A model generated the notes under the pieces. The model saw only the letters and a program-made list of their open reading frames with translations, was not told the DNA's origin and ran no database searches. Shown one piece after another: positions 1 to 6,141 of a stretch of 7,736 nt of DNA; the stretch's first letter is position 1; every line of letters starts with the position of its first letter. A program made the position numbers and the translations under genes. The stretch is from Anaerolineaceae bacterium (GTDB lineage: Bacteria > Chloroflexota > Anaerolineae > Anaerolineales > Anaerolineaceae): contig JAUXFJ010000066.1 of the NCBI GenBank assembly GCA_030620065.1, forward strand, positions 1-7,736. Direction: 5' to 3'.

Positions 1-707
1 CTGCGATATTGATAGAAACGGTTACCGGTATGAATGGGATCATTATTCCGCCTGAAGGTTATATGCAGGGTGTAAGGGCTTTGTGTGACCGGTATGGGAT
101 TTTGATGGTCACAGATGAGGTTATGAGCGGATTCGGACGGACAGGCGAGTGGTTTGCTGTGGATCATTGGGGGGTTGAACCGGATATAATCACGATGGCG
201 AAGGGATTAACATCAGGGTATGCGCCATTGGGCGCTGTCGCCATGAAATCCGAGATTGCAGCACACTTCAACGATAAAGTCTTTTATGGCGGCTTGACAT
301 ATAATGGGCATCCAATTTCGCTTGCTGCAGCGATAGCGACAATTCAAGTCATGCAGGAGGATAAGCTTGTTGAAAAGGCTGAACGCAGCGGAGTTAAACT
401 CAATAATTTATTAAAAGCACTAATGAACAAGCACCCTTCAGTAGGTGATGTTAGATCAATTGGTCTTTTTGGAGCAATTGAATTAGTAAAAGACAGAGAG
501 ACCAAAGAGCCTCTTTCAGGTTTTAATCAACCATTATCGAACGTAATGAAGAGGATAAAAGAATATATACTAGATCATGGGGTATTTTTATATATTCATT
601 ATAATGTCATTTTGATCATCCCTCCTTTAATAATTACAGATGAACAGCTGGAGCAAGGATTTGATGTCATTGATAAGGCATTAAAGATAGCTGATGCTTA
701 TTTATAA
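1..707 (+). CDS. Class III PLP-dependent aminotransferase (taurine/omega-amino acid:pyruvate type), 5'-truncated by the window
   Basis: This is the C-terminal half of a fold-type I aminotransferase that moves an amino group from an amine or omega-amino acid to a keto acid such as pyruvate. The frame is open from base 3, before the first possible start (TTG at 9), so the N-terminal half lies outside; about 235 of a usual 430-460 residues are present. Counting from the codon at 9, the PLP-binding aspartate is D36 in VTDEVMSGFGRTG, the Schiff-base lysine is K65 in MAKGLTSGYAPLG (AAG at 201-203), and GGLTYNGHP (94-102) is the phosphate-contact segment. HPSVGDVRSIGLFGAIELVKDR and the late PPLIIT segment recall taurine:pyruvate aminotransferases from family knowledge. 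The substrate cannot be fixed from half a protein; beta-alanine, putrescine or other diamines remain possible. GC content falls sharply after about base 360, although the reading frame stays intact. No terminator is seen before the next gene, 60 nt downstream. Confidence 0.9.
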   Translation, partial: AILIETVTGMNGIIIPPEGYMQGVRALCDRYGILMVTDEVMSGFGRTGEWFAVDHWGVEPDIITMAKGLTSGYAPLGAVAMKSEIAAHFNDKVFYGGLTYNGHPISLAAAIATIQVMQEDKLVEKAERSGVKLNNLLKALMNKHPSVGDVRSIGLFGAIELVKDRETKEPLSGFNQPLSNVMKRIKEYILDHGVFLYIHYNVILIIPPLIITDEQLEQGFDVIDKALKIADAYL

Positions 708-740
708 GTGTAACTTCTCGCATATACTTGCATCTAATAG

Positions 741-749
741 TGATATAAA
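741..749 (+). promoter_or_regulatory. Candidate extended -10 promoter for the thioredoxin reductase gene
   Basis: The sequence TGaTATAAA is a TG-N extended -10 element with one mismatch to TATAAT. It would place the transcript start near 755-757, just before the AGGAG ribosome binding site. No good -35 box stands at the right distance, which extended -10 promoters tolerate. The call rests on motif matching alone. Read-through from the aminotransferase gene is an alternative, because no terminator lies between them. Confidence 0.4.
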
Positions 750-757
750 CAACGCAC

Positions 758-762
758 AGGAG
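758..762 (+). promoter_or_regulatory. Ribosome binding site of the thioredoxin reductase gene
   Basis: AGGAG sits 5 nt before the ATG at 768. It is the strongest Shine-Dalgarno match in the window and fixes this start. Confidence 0.8.
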
Positions 763-767
763 TAATC

Positions 768-1700
768 ATGCAGGATAAAAATCACCATTCGATTATCATA
801 CTTGGGTCTGGGCCAGCGGGTCTGTCCGCTGCGCTTTATGCAGCCAGAGCAGAACTTAAACCTCTTGTTTTTTCGGGTTTAGTCTTACATGGGCAAGCAT
901 CTCTGACGCATTCGATAGAGAACTACCCCGGATTTCCTGAGGGTATTGGGGGTGAAGCATTGGGTAGCCTTTTTCAACAGCAAGCTGAAAGATTTGGTGC
1001 GGTTGTGGAATATGACCAGGTCACAGCTGTGGATCTTAGCAAGAGACCATTTCGATTAGAAACTTATTCAAAATCATATTCTGCTGATTCAGTGATAATA
1101 GCTACCGGGGCTGATGCGAAAAAAATGAACATCCCTGGCGAAAAAGAACTGACTGGTCGTGGGGTTTCTTACTGCGCGACATGCGATGGCTGGTTCTTCA
1201 AGGGGAAAGATGTTGTAGTGGTGGGCGGCGGGGATAGTGCTTTGGAAGAAGCCATTTTTCTAACGCGCTTCGCTAAAAATGTTACAGTTATCCATCGACG
1301 CAATGAGTTGCGTGCAGGCACTATCCTTGCGAACAGAGCCAAAAACAATCTTAAGATCACATTCATTTGGGATTCAATTATCACAGAAATCATTGGTGAT
1401 GAGACTGTTTCTGCGGTAAGAATTAAGAACGTAAGAAATAATGAAGAACGTAACTTCAAAACAGATGGAGTTTTCGTTTTTATTGGTCATAAACCAAATT
1501 CAGAGATTTTTAAAGGACACCTTGAGATGGATGAGCGTGGTTATGTCATTGTAGACAAGCTTATGCATACAAGCGTTCCGGGTGTCTTTGCTGCTGGCGA
1601 AATCGCTGATCCTATATTTAGGCAAGTTGTCACATCTGCTGGCATGGGCGCTGCGGCAGCTATTCAGGCAGTTCATTTTATTGAATCGCTTGAAGATTAA
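768..1700 (+). CDS. trxB: Thioredoxin reductase (NADPH-dependent, low molecular weight type)
   Basis: This 310-residue cytosolic flavoenzyme passes electrons from NADPH through FAD and a CXXC disulfide to thioredoxin; the length is normal for bacterial TrxB. The FAD-binding GSGPAG is at residues 13-18 and the redox-active CATC is C136-C139, followed by DGWFF. The second Rossmann motif, GGGDSALEEA, is at 153-162. HRRNELR (176-182) fits the HRRxxxR pattern that selects NADPH in classical TrxB. The C-terminal FAD segment GEIADPIFRQVVTSAGMGAAAA matches the usual GD(V/I)xDxxxRQ pattern with E replacing D. The region around HGQASLTHSIENYPGF is a looser match to the common GGQL..T..(I/V)EN(Y/F)PGF. 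No thioredoxin gene is adjacent, so the partner is encoded elsewhere. The start is supported by AGGAG. A ferredoxin-dependent or other TrxB-like flavoprotein is less likely given the NADPH motif. Confidence 0.95.
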   Translation: MQDKNHHSIIILGSGPAGLSAALYAARAELKPLVFSGLVLHGQASLTHSIENYPGFPEGIGGEALGSLFQQQAERFGAVVEYDQVTAVDLSKRPFRLETYSKSYSADSVIIATGADAKKMNIPGEKELTGRGVSYCATCDGWFFKGKDVVVVGGGDSALEEAIFLTRFAKNVTVIHRRNELRAGTILANRAKNNLKITFIWDSIITEIIGDETVSAVRIKNVRNNEERNFKTDGVFVFIGHKPNSEIFKGHLEMDERGYVIVDKLMHTSVPGVFAAGEIADPIFRQVVTSAGMGAAAAIQAVHFIESLED

Positions 1701-1706
1701 AATAAT

Positions 1707-1736
1707 AAAACAGGCTGGCGATTGCCAGCCTGTTTT
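1707..1736. terminator. Intrinsic terminator, probably bidirectional, between trxB and the LysM gene
   Basis: A perfect 9-bp GC-rich stem, CAGGCTGGC (1711-1719) with GCCAGCCTG (1724-1732), encloses the loop GATT. It is flanked by AAAA on the left and TTTTT on the right, which can lengthen the stem and provide a U-tract on either strand. It begins 7 nt after the trxB stop and lies 17 nt past the stop of the convergent LysM gene, so it can serve both. Confidence 0.92.
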
Positions 1737-1752
1737 TATGTGCTTTGTTTTA

Positions 1753-2901
1753 TTATGGTACGGGGGTGGGTTGAATTATTGTACCTATCCAACTAAAGAC
1801 ACGTTTTTCACTGATTAGTCCTGCCTGTTCCCAGATGGGATCGCCATTTTCAGTTGCTCCAATTTGACGGACAACCGAAACCCACCAGCGCATAATGTGT
1901 GGAACGTTATCAGTCGGTCGGAAGTCGACAGGTAAAATGAACTTTGTATCAGTAGTATATTCAACCGTACGCTTTTCTTCTTGCGAGGTTACATCTTCAA
2001 TTGTAATGGCGTAAGCTTCATTATCGCGCAATTCACCAACTGCTGCCCATTGAAGACTGATTGCATCATTGCTAAGGGAGAATGGAGCGCCATCGAGCGG
2101 CAATAGCAGGTTGGGAGCAGGGTATGGCGGAGGGGGTGTCGGTGTGGGTGTCGGACCAGGTGTTGGCTGACGTTCACAAAGTGGAATTGTCAGGTATTGA
2201 CCTTCAAATACGATATCGCTGACTAGTCCATTATATTCTTTTATTGCAGTCATCGATACATTATAGGTTTGCGATATTGAGCTGAGTGTATCGTTCTCTT
2301 TCACTTGATACTGTATTTTTTCACAGGCTGCATCTGTCGATTGGACTTCATCGAGAGTTGCAGAAGGTTCAGGGGATGCTGTGGGAGTCGGTTGTGGGAT
2401 TAATAATATCTTACCTGGGTAAATCTCACAATTTGCACTTAGATTGTTCTCAAGGATGATGCTTTGAATTGAAACGCCAAAGATCGCGGCAATTGAAGAG
2501 CATACATCACCATCAACGACCGTGTATTCAAGAGGCGGTAGTGGGGTTAGGGTTGGCTGTAGTGTCGGGGTTGATGTGATTGTTGGGGTTAGTGTCTCAG
2601 TTGGTGTTAAAGTTGAAGTGATTTCTGCTTGTGTAGTTTCGGAAATGGGTTGGTTTGATCGAAGCGCAAAAAATACGACAACAGCTCCCAATGTGATAAA
2701 GAGTGCCAATAAGCCTAAGGCAAGCGGCAGGCTGAGTGTTATCTCCGGTAGGCGCTTTGTATTAACCTTCGAACTTGACTTGGACTCTGCTTTTGCTTCT
2801 AGTTCACTGCCGCATACAAGACAGCGCGTGGCCGTTTCGCTCAATCGCGTGCCACAAACAGGACATATTTTAGTTTTTGAGGTAGTGTTTTCTGTACTCA
2901 T
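1753..2901 (-). CDS. Membrane-anchored zinc ribbon and twin-LysM envelope protein
   Basis: This 382-residue protein is a probable cell-envelope glycan-binding protein of unknown specific role. An N-terminal zinc ribbon has C13/C16 and C27/C30 in CPVCG and CLVCG knuckles. A basic stretch (K41-R50) precedes one hydrophobic membrane segment at about 53-81; the charge pattern predicts a cytoplasmic N-terminus and an external C-terminus. A Thr/Pro-rich linker (about 85-121) leads to LysM 1 (about 125-169) and, after another linker, LysM 2 (about 197-241). A Pro-rich hinge (245-262) joins a C-terminal domain (263-373) that looks beta-rich, with Trp residues, perhaps fibronectin-like. LysM domains bind N-acetylglucosamine-containing glycans such as peptidoglycan. 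C134/C158 within LysM 1 and C193/C242 flanking LysM 2 could form disulfides outside the cell. No catalytic motif is visible, so it is probably structural, a receptor or an adaptor. The ATG has only a weak upstream GCGAGAA as ribosome binding site. Confidence 0.85.
   Translation of the reverse strand: MSTENTTSKTKICPVCGTRLSETATRCLVCGSELEAKAESKSSSKVNTKRLPEITLSLPLALGLLALFITLGAVVVFFALRSNQPISETTQAEITSTLTPTETLTPTITSTPTLQPTLTPLPPLEYTVVDGDVCSSIAAIFGVSIQSIILENNLSANCEIYPGKILLIPQPTPTASPEPSATLDEVQSTDAACEKIQYQVKENDTLSSISQTYNVSMTAIKEYNGLVSDIVFEGQYLTIPLCERQPTPGPTPTPTPPPPYPAPNLLLPLDGAPFSLSNDAISLQWAAVGELRDNEAYAITIEDVTSQEEKRTVEYTTDTKFILPVDFRPTDNVPHIMRWWVSVVRQIGATENGDPIWEQAGLISEKRVFSWIGTIIQPTPVP
2539..2649 (-). 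repeat. Low-complexity Thr/Pro-rich linker coding tract
   Basis: The tract encodes residues about 85-121 of the LysM protein, with imperfect TPT/TLTP units such as TLTPTETLTP. On the plus strand it reads as irregular GTTGGGGTT-like units. A shorter tract of the same kind (2116-2169) encodes the TPTPTPPPP hinge. Such tracts usually form extended, flexible, surface-exposed spacers and tend to vary in length between strains. Confidence 0.6.
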
Positions 2902-2915
2902 AATAATTCTCGCTT

Positions 2916-2944
2916 AGTATACCTATGGATGGGTAATTATGCAA
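2916..2944 (-). promoter_or_regulatory. Candidate promoter for the zinc ribbon/LysM gene
   Basis: On the minus strand a -35-like TTGCAT (2944-2939) and a -10 TATACT (2921-2916, one mismatch to consensus) are separated by exactly 17 bp. The -10 ends 14 nt before the ATG, so the predicted 5' leader is only about 7-8 nt, too short for a normal Shine-Dalgarno site. Support is by motif and spacing only. Confidence 0.5.
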
Positions 2945-2979
2945 GTCCTCCAGAAATTCCGTTTAAGCTGATAATTGGG

Positions 2980-2985
2980 TACAAT
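2980..2985 (+). promoter_or_regulatory. Candidate -10 element for hemW implying a leaderless transcript
   Basis: TACAAT has one mismatch to TATAAT and ends 8 nt before the ATG at 2994 (5 nt before the GTG at 2991). The expected transcript start would fall at or next to the start codon. No Shine-Dalgarno-like sequence precedes the gene, which fits leaderless translation. No convincing -35 box is seen at 16-18 bp. Confidence 0.4.
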
Positions 2986-2993
2986 CAAGCGTG

Positions 2994-4175
2994 ATGATCA
3001 GTGTATATATACATATTCCTTTCTGCGTTAAGCGTTGTGCATACTGTGATTTTATCACTTATGTAGGGATGAATAAATATTTAATGGAATACGCTCATGC
3101 AGTTGCGAGTGAGATATCGATTGTTGGGAATTGCAACGATGGAAAAATGACAATTGGCACAGTCTTTTTTGGAGGCGGAACGCCATCTTTGCTTCCTGCT
3201 GAAGGATATGCGATTATATTTGAAGCTTTGCAAGGGAACTTCGAGTTTTCGGAAGACCCAGAAATATCAATTGAAGCTAATCCGGGAACGGTTATTAAAT
3301 CTGAGCTGTCTAAATTGGTTAATTTGGGCGTTAATCGGCTGAGCCTGGGGGTTCAGTCATTGAATTCTTCTGATTTGGTTAAACTAGGACGCATACATGA
3401 TGTTTATGATGTGCTTTCATCCATGCGTGTTGCACATCAAGTCGGGCTCCATAATATTAACTTGGATCTGATCTTTGGTCTGCCCTGGCAAACTCTGGAC
3501 GCATGGAAGAACACCTTAGAACAAGCGCTGGTTTTAGAACCAGAGCATTTGTCTTTATACTGCCTTACAATAGAGCCCGAGACTCGTTTAGCCTATTGGA
3601 TAGGAAGAGGCGTTTTCCCGAGTCAGGATGACGATCTGGCAGCGGATATGTATATATATGCCATGGAACGCTTGGAAAGCGCAGGTTATCAGCATTATGA
3701 AATCTCAAATTGGGCAAAAAATGGACAGTATGAAGCAAGACATAATCTACAATATTGGTTAAATCAGCCTTATCTGGGATTTGGGGCAGGTGCGCATAGT
3801 AGTATGTATCACTACCGAACAGAAAACGTACCGATGATCAAGCCTTATATCCAAGCGATGAATGAAACATCAAGTGTGTCAGATAACTTCCCAAACTCAC
3901 CAGCTAATAAAGAACGCATTTTTATCGATCACTATACGGAAATGCAAGAGACGATGATGGTGGGTCTTAGATTGGTGGAGCTTGGTGTTTCAAATGCAGC
4001 ATTTCAAAACCGATTTAATAAAAATATTTGCGATGTTTTTAATAATGAGATCTTGGAAGTGGCTGCATTGGGTTTGGTGGAGTGGGTGAGTAAAGACATT
4101 GACCAACGCTTAAGACTGACAAAAAAAGGACGATTATTAGGTAATCGGGTATTTATGCAGTTTGTGGGGAACTAG
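2994..4175 (+). CDS. hemW: Radical SAM heme chaperone HemW (HemN-like family)
   Basis: This 393-residue protein belongs to the HemN/HemW radical SAM family. HemW binds heme and delivers it to targets such as respiratory enzymes; it is often misannotated as oxygen-independent coproporphyrinogen III oxidase. The [4Fe-4S]/SAM motif is C11-X3-C15-X2-C18 in PFCVKRCAYCDF, starting almost at the N-terminus as in HemW, whereas true HemN has a longer N-terminal arm and CX3CX2CXC. The SAM-binding GGGTPS is at 60-65. RHNLQYW contains the HNxxYW signature (H250-W255) tied to heme binding in HemW, followed by GFGAGAHS (262-269). The C-terminal part (about 310-385) fits the winged-helix HemN_C domain. The ATG at 2994 is chosen; an in-frame GTG directly before it (2991) adds one residue. 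No Shine-Dalgarno site precedes either. The stop lies 2 nt from the end of the convergent transpeptidase gene. Confidence 0.93.
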   Translation: MISVYIHIPFCVKRCAYCDFITYVGMNKYLMEYAHAVASEISIVGNCNDGKMTIGTVFFGGGTPSLLPAEGYAIIFEALQGNFEFSEDPEISIEANPGTVIKSELSKLVNLGVNRLSLGVQSLNSSDLVKLGRIHDVYDVLSSMRVAHQVGLHNINLDLIFGLPWQTLDAWKNTLEQALVLEPEHLSLYCLTIEPETRLAYWIGRGVFPSQDDDLAADMYIYAMERLESAGYQHYEISNWAKNGQYEARHNLQYWLNQPYLGFGAGAHSSMYHYRTENVPMIKPYIQAMNETSSVSDNFPNSPANKERIFIDHYTEMQETMMVGLRLVELGVSNAAFQNRFNKNICDVFNNEILEVAALGLVEWVSKDIDQRLRLTKKGRLLGNRVFMQFVGN

Positions 4176-4177
4176 AC

Positions 4178-5197
4178 TTAGTTGACAATTACTACAGTTC
4201 CATAACCATTTTTTGTCCAATCATCTGGTGAAGCGACTGGCGTGGTCCAGCGATACAACCATTTCGCGTCTTTAGTCTGCATATTAACACAACCGTGGCT
4301 CATTTGACTGCCGAAGTTGCTATGCCAAAAAGTGCCATGTGTAGCAATCCCTTTGTTAAAGAAACAATTCCAGGGAACTCCCACTAATTCATAGGCATAG
4401 ATATCCGATGTGAGCAGGCCATCGCCCATGTGTTTTGAGGGCATCTTTGTCTGGACACGAAACTTACCATTAGGTGTATCTAAATTATTCCAGGGTAAGC
4501 CAGAAGAGATCTTGGTATCCAGTACCATACGGGTATCCTCATAGGCCTTCAATGTTTGATGATAACGGGAGATCTCAATCCATTTTTTACCTTCAGGGAC
4601 ATCCGGGGATATGGGCGATAGCTCTTCAGCTGTGATGTACCGAAAATGCTCTGCAGGTGCAGCCAAATCGATTTTGAGTAATTCGTCTTTGATTTTGTAC
4701 CAGGGTTTATTATCTGGTCCGGTGATGATATCAACTAACCAGTGCACTGAGCCATAGTAAAAACGATAAGCCTGTTCCCAGCCATATGTTTTTGAATAAA
4801 GCATTGAGCGTGTATAAGGGACGGTCACCTCTACAAGCTGCCCCTCCTCCTTTACGGATGTTTCAACTGGGTTGAGGATGTATTGAACCGTGACCAGGTT
4901 GGCGCTGTGGACGTAGCCACCCCATACACGGTACCAAAGAGGGTTATATTTCGGGCCGTCTTCTCCAGTGACCTCATAATAGACATTTATGATATCGTCA
5001 AGATAGCGCTGATATAAAATCATGCTCTTATCAGTAGCTTCTTTGTGGATGCTGACGCCTTTCATATTCCCAACCATGACATATTTAGATCCGCTTTTAC
5101 CAAGAATGGATTGAGGTAAGGGAGTCATTGCAAGTGCACTCATACTAAGTGCACTTAGTTTCAAGAAATCTCTGCGATCAAAGTTCTTATCAGTCAT
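4178..5197 (-). CDS. Tat-exported L,D-transpeptidase (YkuD domain)
   Basis: This 339-residue exported enzyme probably cross-links or modifies peptidoglycan stem peptides outside the membrane through a cysteine acyl-enzyme. The N-terminus carries a twin-arginine signal, DRRDFLKLS (R8, R9), followed by a mild hydrophobic segment to about residue 33. Residues about 37-110 resemble a bacterial SH3-like module (WYRVWGGYVHSANL), and a second, weaker repeat of this type may lie at 140-195. The C-terminal YkuD domain (about 210-338) ends with H287 in ATHGTFWH and the SHGCVNM motif (S300, H301, catalytic C303), then a Gly-Thr-Val strand. In-frame TTG (5215) and GTG (5212) codons lie upstream, but ATG 5197 has GGTGGAA in front and puts the Tat motif near the N-terminus, so it is preferred. 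The gene follows the HAD phosphatase by 29 nt, probably in one transcript. Whether it makes 3-3 cross-links or attaches proteins cannot be told. Confidence 0.92.
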   Translation of the reverse strand: MTDKNFDRRDFLKLSALSMSALAMTPLPQSILGKSGSKYVMVGNMKGVSIHKEATDKSMILYQRYLDDIINVYYEVTGEDGPKYNPLWYRVWGGYVHSANLVTVQYILNPVETSVKEEGQLVEVTVPYTRSMLYSKTYGWEQAYRFYYGSVHWLVDIITGPDNKPWYKIKDELLKIDLAAPAEHFRYITAEELSPISPDVPEGKKWIEISRYHQTLKAYEDTRMVLDTKISSGLPWNNLDTPNGKFRVQTKMPSKHMGDGLLTSDIYAYELVGVPWNCFFNKGIATHGTFWHSNFGSQMSHGCVNMQTKDAKWLYRWTTPVASPDDWTKNGYGTVVIVN

Positions 5198-5206
5198 AAT
5201 AATAAA

Positions 5207-5213
5207 TTCCACC
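5207..5213 (-). promoter_or_regulatory. Ribosome binding site deciding the L,D-transpeptidase start
   Basis: Read on the minus strand, GGTGGAA stands 9 nt before the ATG at 5197. It is a partial Shine-Dalgarno match, but it is the only one near the three alternative in-frame starts and so favours the ATG. Confidence 0.5.
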
Positions 5214-5226
5214 AAAAATCTATAAG

Positions 5227-6006
5227 TTATTCAAGAGCTGTGATAATGATGTCAGCAACGGAATCGTAGACGTGGGTCGGGAGGTATGGGTATTTGTGAA
5301 GATCTTCAGGTTTGGTTACACCGCTGAATACTAGAATTGTATCCATGCCGCTTGTGATACCGGAGACGATATCCGTATCCATTCGATCACCGACCATGAT
5401 TGTATTCTCAGAATGTGTACCCAAGTAATTCAATGCCATGCGCATCATTAATGAGTTAGGTTTGCCAACAAAAAATGGAGAAACACCGCTCGCTTCCTTG
5501 ATCAAAGCTGCCATTGCACCACAGGCTGGAACAAGTCCTGTTTCGCTGGGGCCAGAAGGATCTGGGTTTGTTGCTATGAACCGAGCGCCATTGTGAATCA
5601 AGCGAATAGCTTTTGTAATCTGTTCGACATTGTAGGATAGCGTTTCACCTAGGACGACATAATCAGGCTCTGTGTCTGTAATGATGTAACCGATCGAATG
5701 GATCGCCTCTGTGAGTCCACTCTCACCAAGGACAAAGGCTTTTCCATCAGGGCGTTGTTTCTGCAGAAAAAGTGCAGTTGCCATGGCAGAGGTGAAAATT
5801 TGTTTTTGAGGAATATCGAGGCCAATAACTTGCAAGCGATGAGCAAGATCGCGGGTCGTATAAAGAGGGTTATTTGTTAAGATTAGAAACTTGCGTTTTT
5901 GATCACGCAGCTGCTTAATAAATTCGTCTGCACCGGGTATAAGTCTAGCGCCATGAACCAGAACCCCGTCCATATCAATGATATAGTGTTTTTTTATGCC
6001 AGTCAT
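5227..6006 (-). CDS. HAD-superfamily subfamily IIA phosphatase (NagD-like)
   Basis: This 259-residue cytosolic hydrolase of the NagD/PGP type has the family's usual length and dephosphorylates small phosphorylated metabolites. All four HAD motifs are visible: motif I DMDGVL with nucleophile D11 and acid/base D13; motif II LILTNN with T44; the motif III lysine K182 in VGKPNS; and motif IV GDRMDTD (206-212) for Mg2+. The IIA cap domain lies between motifs II and III, and ATNPD (145-149) is characteristic of NagD-like members. Substrates in this family include UMP/GMP, p-nitrophenyl phosphate, phosphoglycolate and glycerol phosphate; the sequence does not show which applies. A good GAGGT ribosome binding site stands 6 nt before the ATG. 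It is the first gene of a probable two-gene operon with the downstream L,D-transpeptidase, which hints at, but does not prove, a link to envelope metabolism. Confidence 0.92.
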   Translation of the reverse strand: MTGIKKHYIIDMDGVLVHGARLIPGADEFIKQLRDQKRKFLILTNNPLYTTRDLAHRLQVIGLDIPQKQIFTSAMATALFLQKQRPDGKAFVLGESGLTEAIHSIGYIITDTEPDYVVLGETLSYNVEQITKAIRLIHNGARFIATNPDPSGPSETGLVPACGAMAALIKEASGVSPFFVGKPNSLMMRMALNYLGTHSENTIMVGDRMDTDIVSGITSGMDTILVFSGVTKPEDLHKYPYLPTHVYDSVADIIITALE

Positions 6007-6012
6007 TTAAAT

Positions 6013-6017
6013 ACCTC
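6013..6017 (-). promoter_or_regulatory. Ribosome binding site of the HAD phosphatase gene
   Basis: GAGGT (within GTGAGGT on the minus strand) lies 6 nt before the ATG at 6006 and confirms that start. Confidence 0.75.
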
Positions 6018-6051
6018 ACTCGTTGCTAGTTATACTGCGTTTGCAAATGAT

Positions 6052-6062
6052 ATTATATTATA
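6052..6062 (-). promoter_or_regulatory. Candidate -10 region for the HAD phosphatase/L,D-transpeptidase operon
   Basis: Two overlapping perfect TATAAT hexamers read on the minus strand, at 6062-6057 and 6057-6052, about 45-50 nt before the phosphatase ATG. A weak -35 match, TTTCAA, lies 17 bp upstream of the first hexamer (6085-6080). The spacer also holds the terminator of the upstream gene, so an independent promoter is expected here. AT-rich sequence can give such hexamers by chance. Confidence 0.5.
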
Positions 6063-6085
6063 AGTGCAGTGCTCGTGTTTTGAAA

Positions 6086-6096
6086 GTGATAATCAC
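6086..6096. promoter_or_regulatory. Small perfect palindrome, possible operator
   Basis: GTGATAATCAC is an 11-bp palindrome around a central A. It directly adjoins the weak -35 match of the putative phosphatase promoter, a usual place for a regulator site. It is short and no regulator gene is nearby, so this is only a suggestion. Confidence 0.25.
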
Positions 6097-6141
6097 AAGG
6101 AAATTAGATAGATGCACATAGGCCTAATTTAGTCCAATTAA

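Noticed and set aside
728..749. TTGCAT as -35 box paired with TATAAA before trxB
   Set aside because: The spacer is only 10 bp, too short for a sigma-70-type promoter. The extended -10 reading is preferred.
1169..1459. Minus-strand frame inside trxB
   Set aside because: It lies wholly within a clear thioredoxin reductase frame, has no ribosome binding site of note and has no recognisable domain.
1582..1818. Plus-strand frame across the trxB end and terminator
   Set aside because: It overlaps trxB in another frame and runs through a strong terminator hairpin, so expression as a gene is unlikely.
2541..2570. G-rich plus-strand tract as a G-quadruplex
   Set aside because: The G runs are uneven, two to four bases long, and are explained by Pro/Thr codons on the opposite strand; there is no other sign of function.
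2522..2917. Gly/Val-rich plus-strand reading frame antisense to the LysM gene
   Set aside because: It mirrors the Thr/Pro-rich linker and N-terminus of the LysM protein. Its Val-Gly repeats come from reading the ACC/CCA-type codons backwards, and it has no family features.
2994..4175. Annotation as oxygen-independent coproporphyrinogen III oxidase (HemN)
   Set aside because: The short N-terminus, CX3CX2C without the extra cysteine, and the HNxxYW motif fit the heme chaperone HemW.
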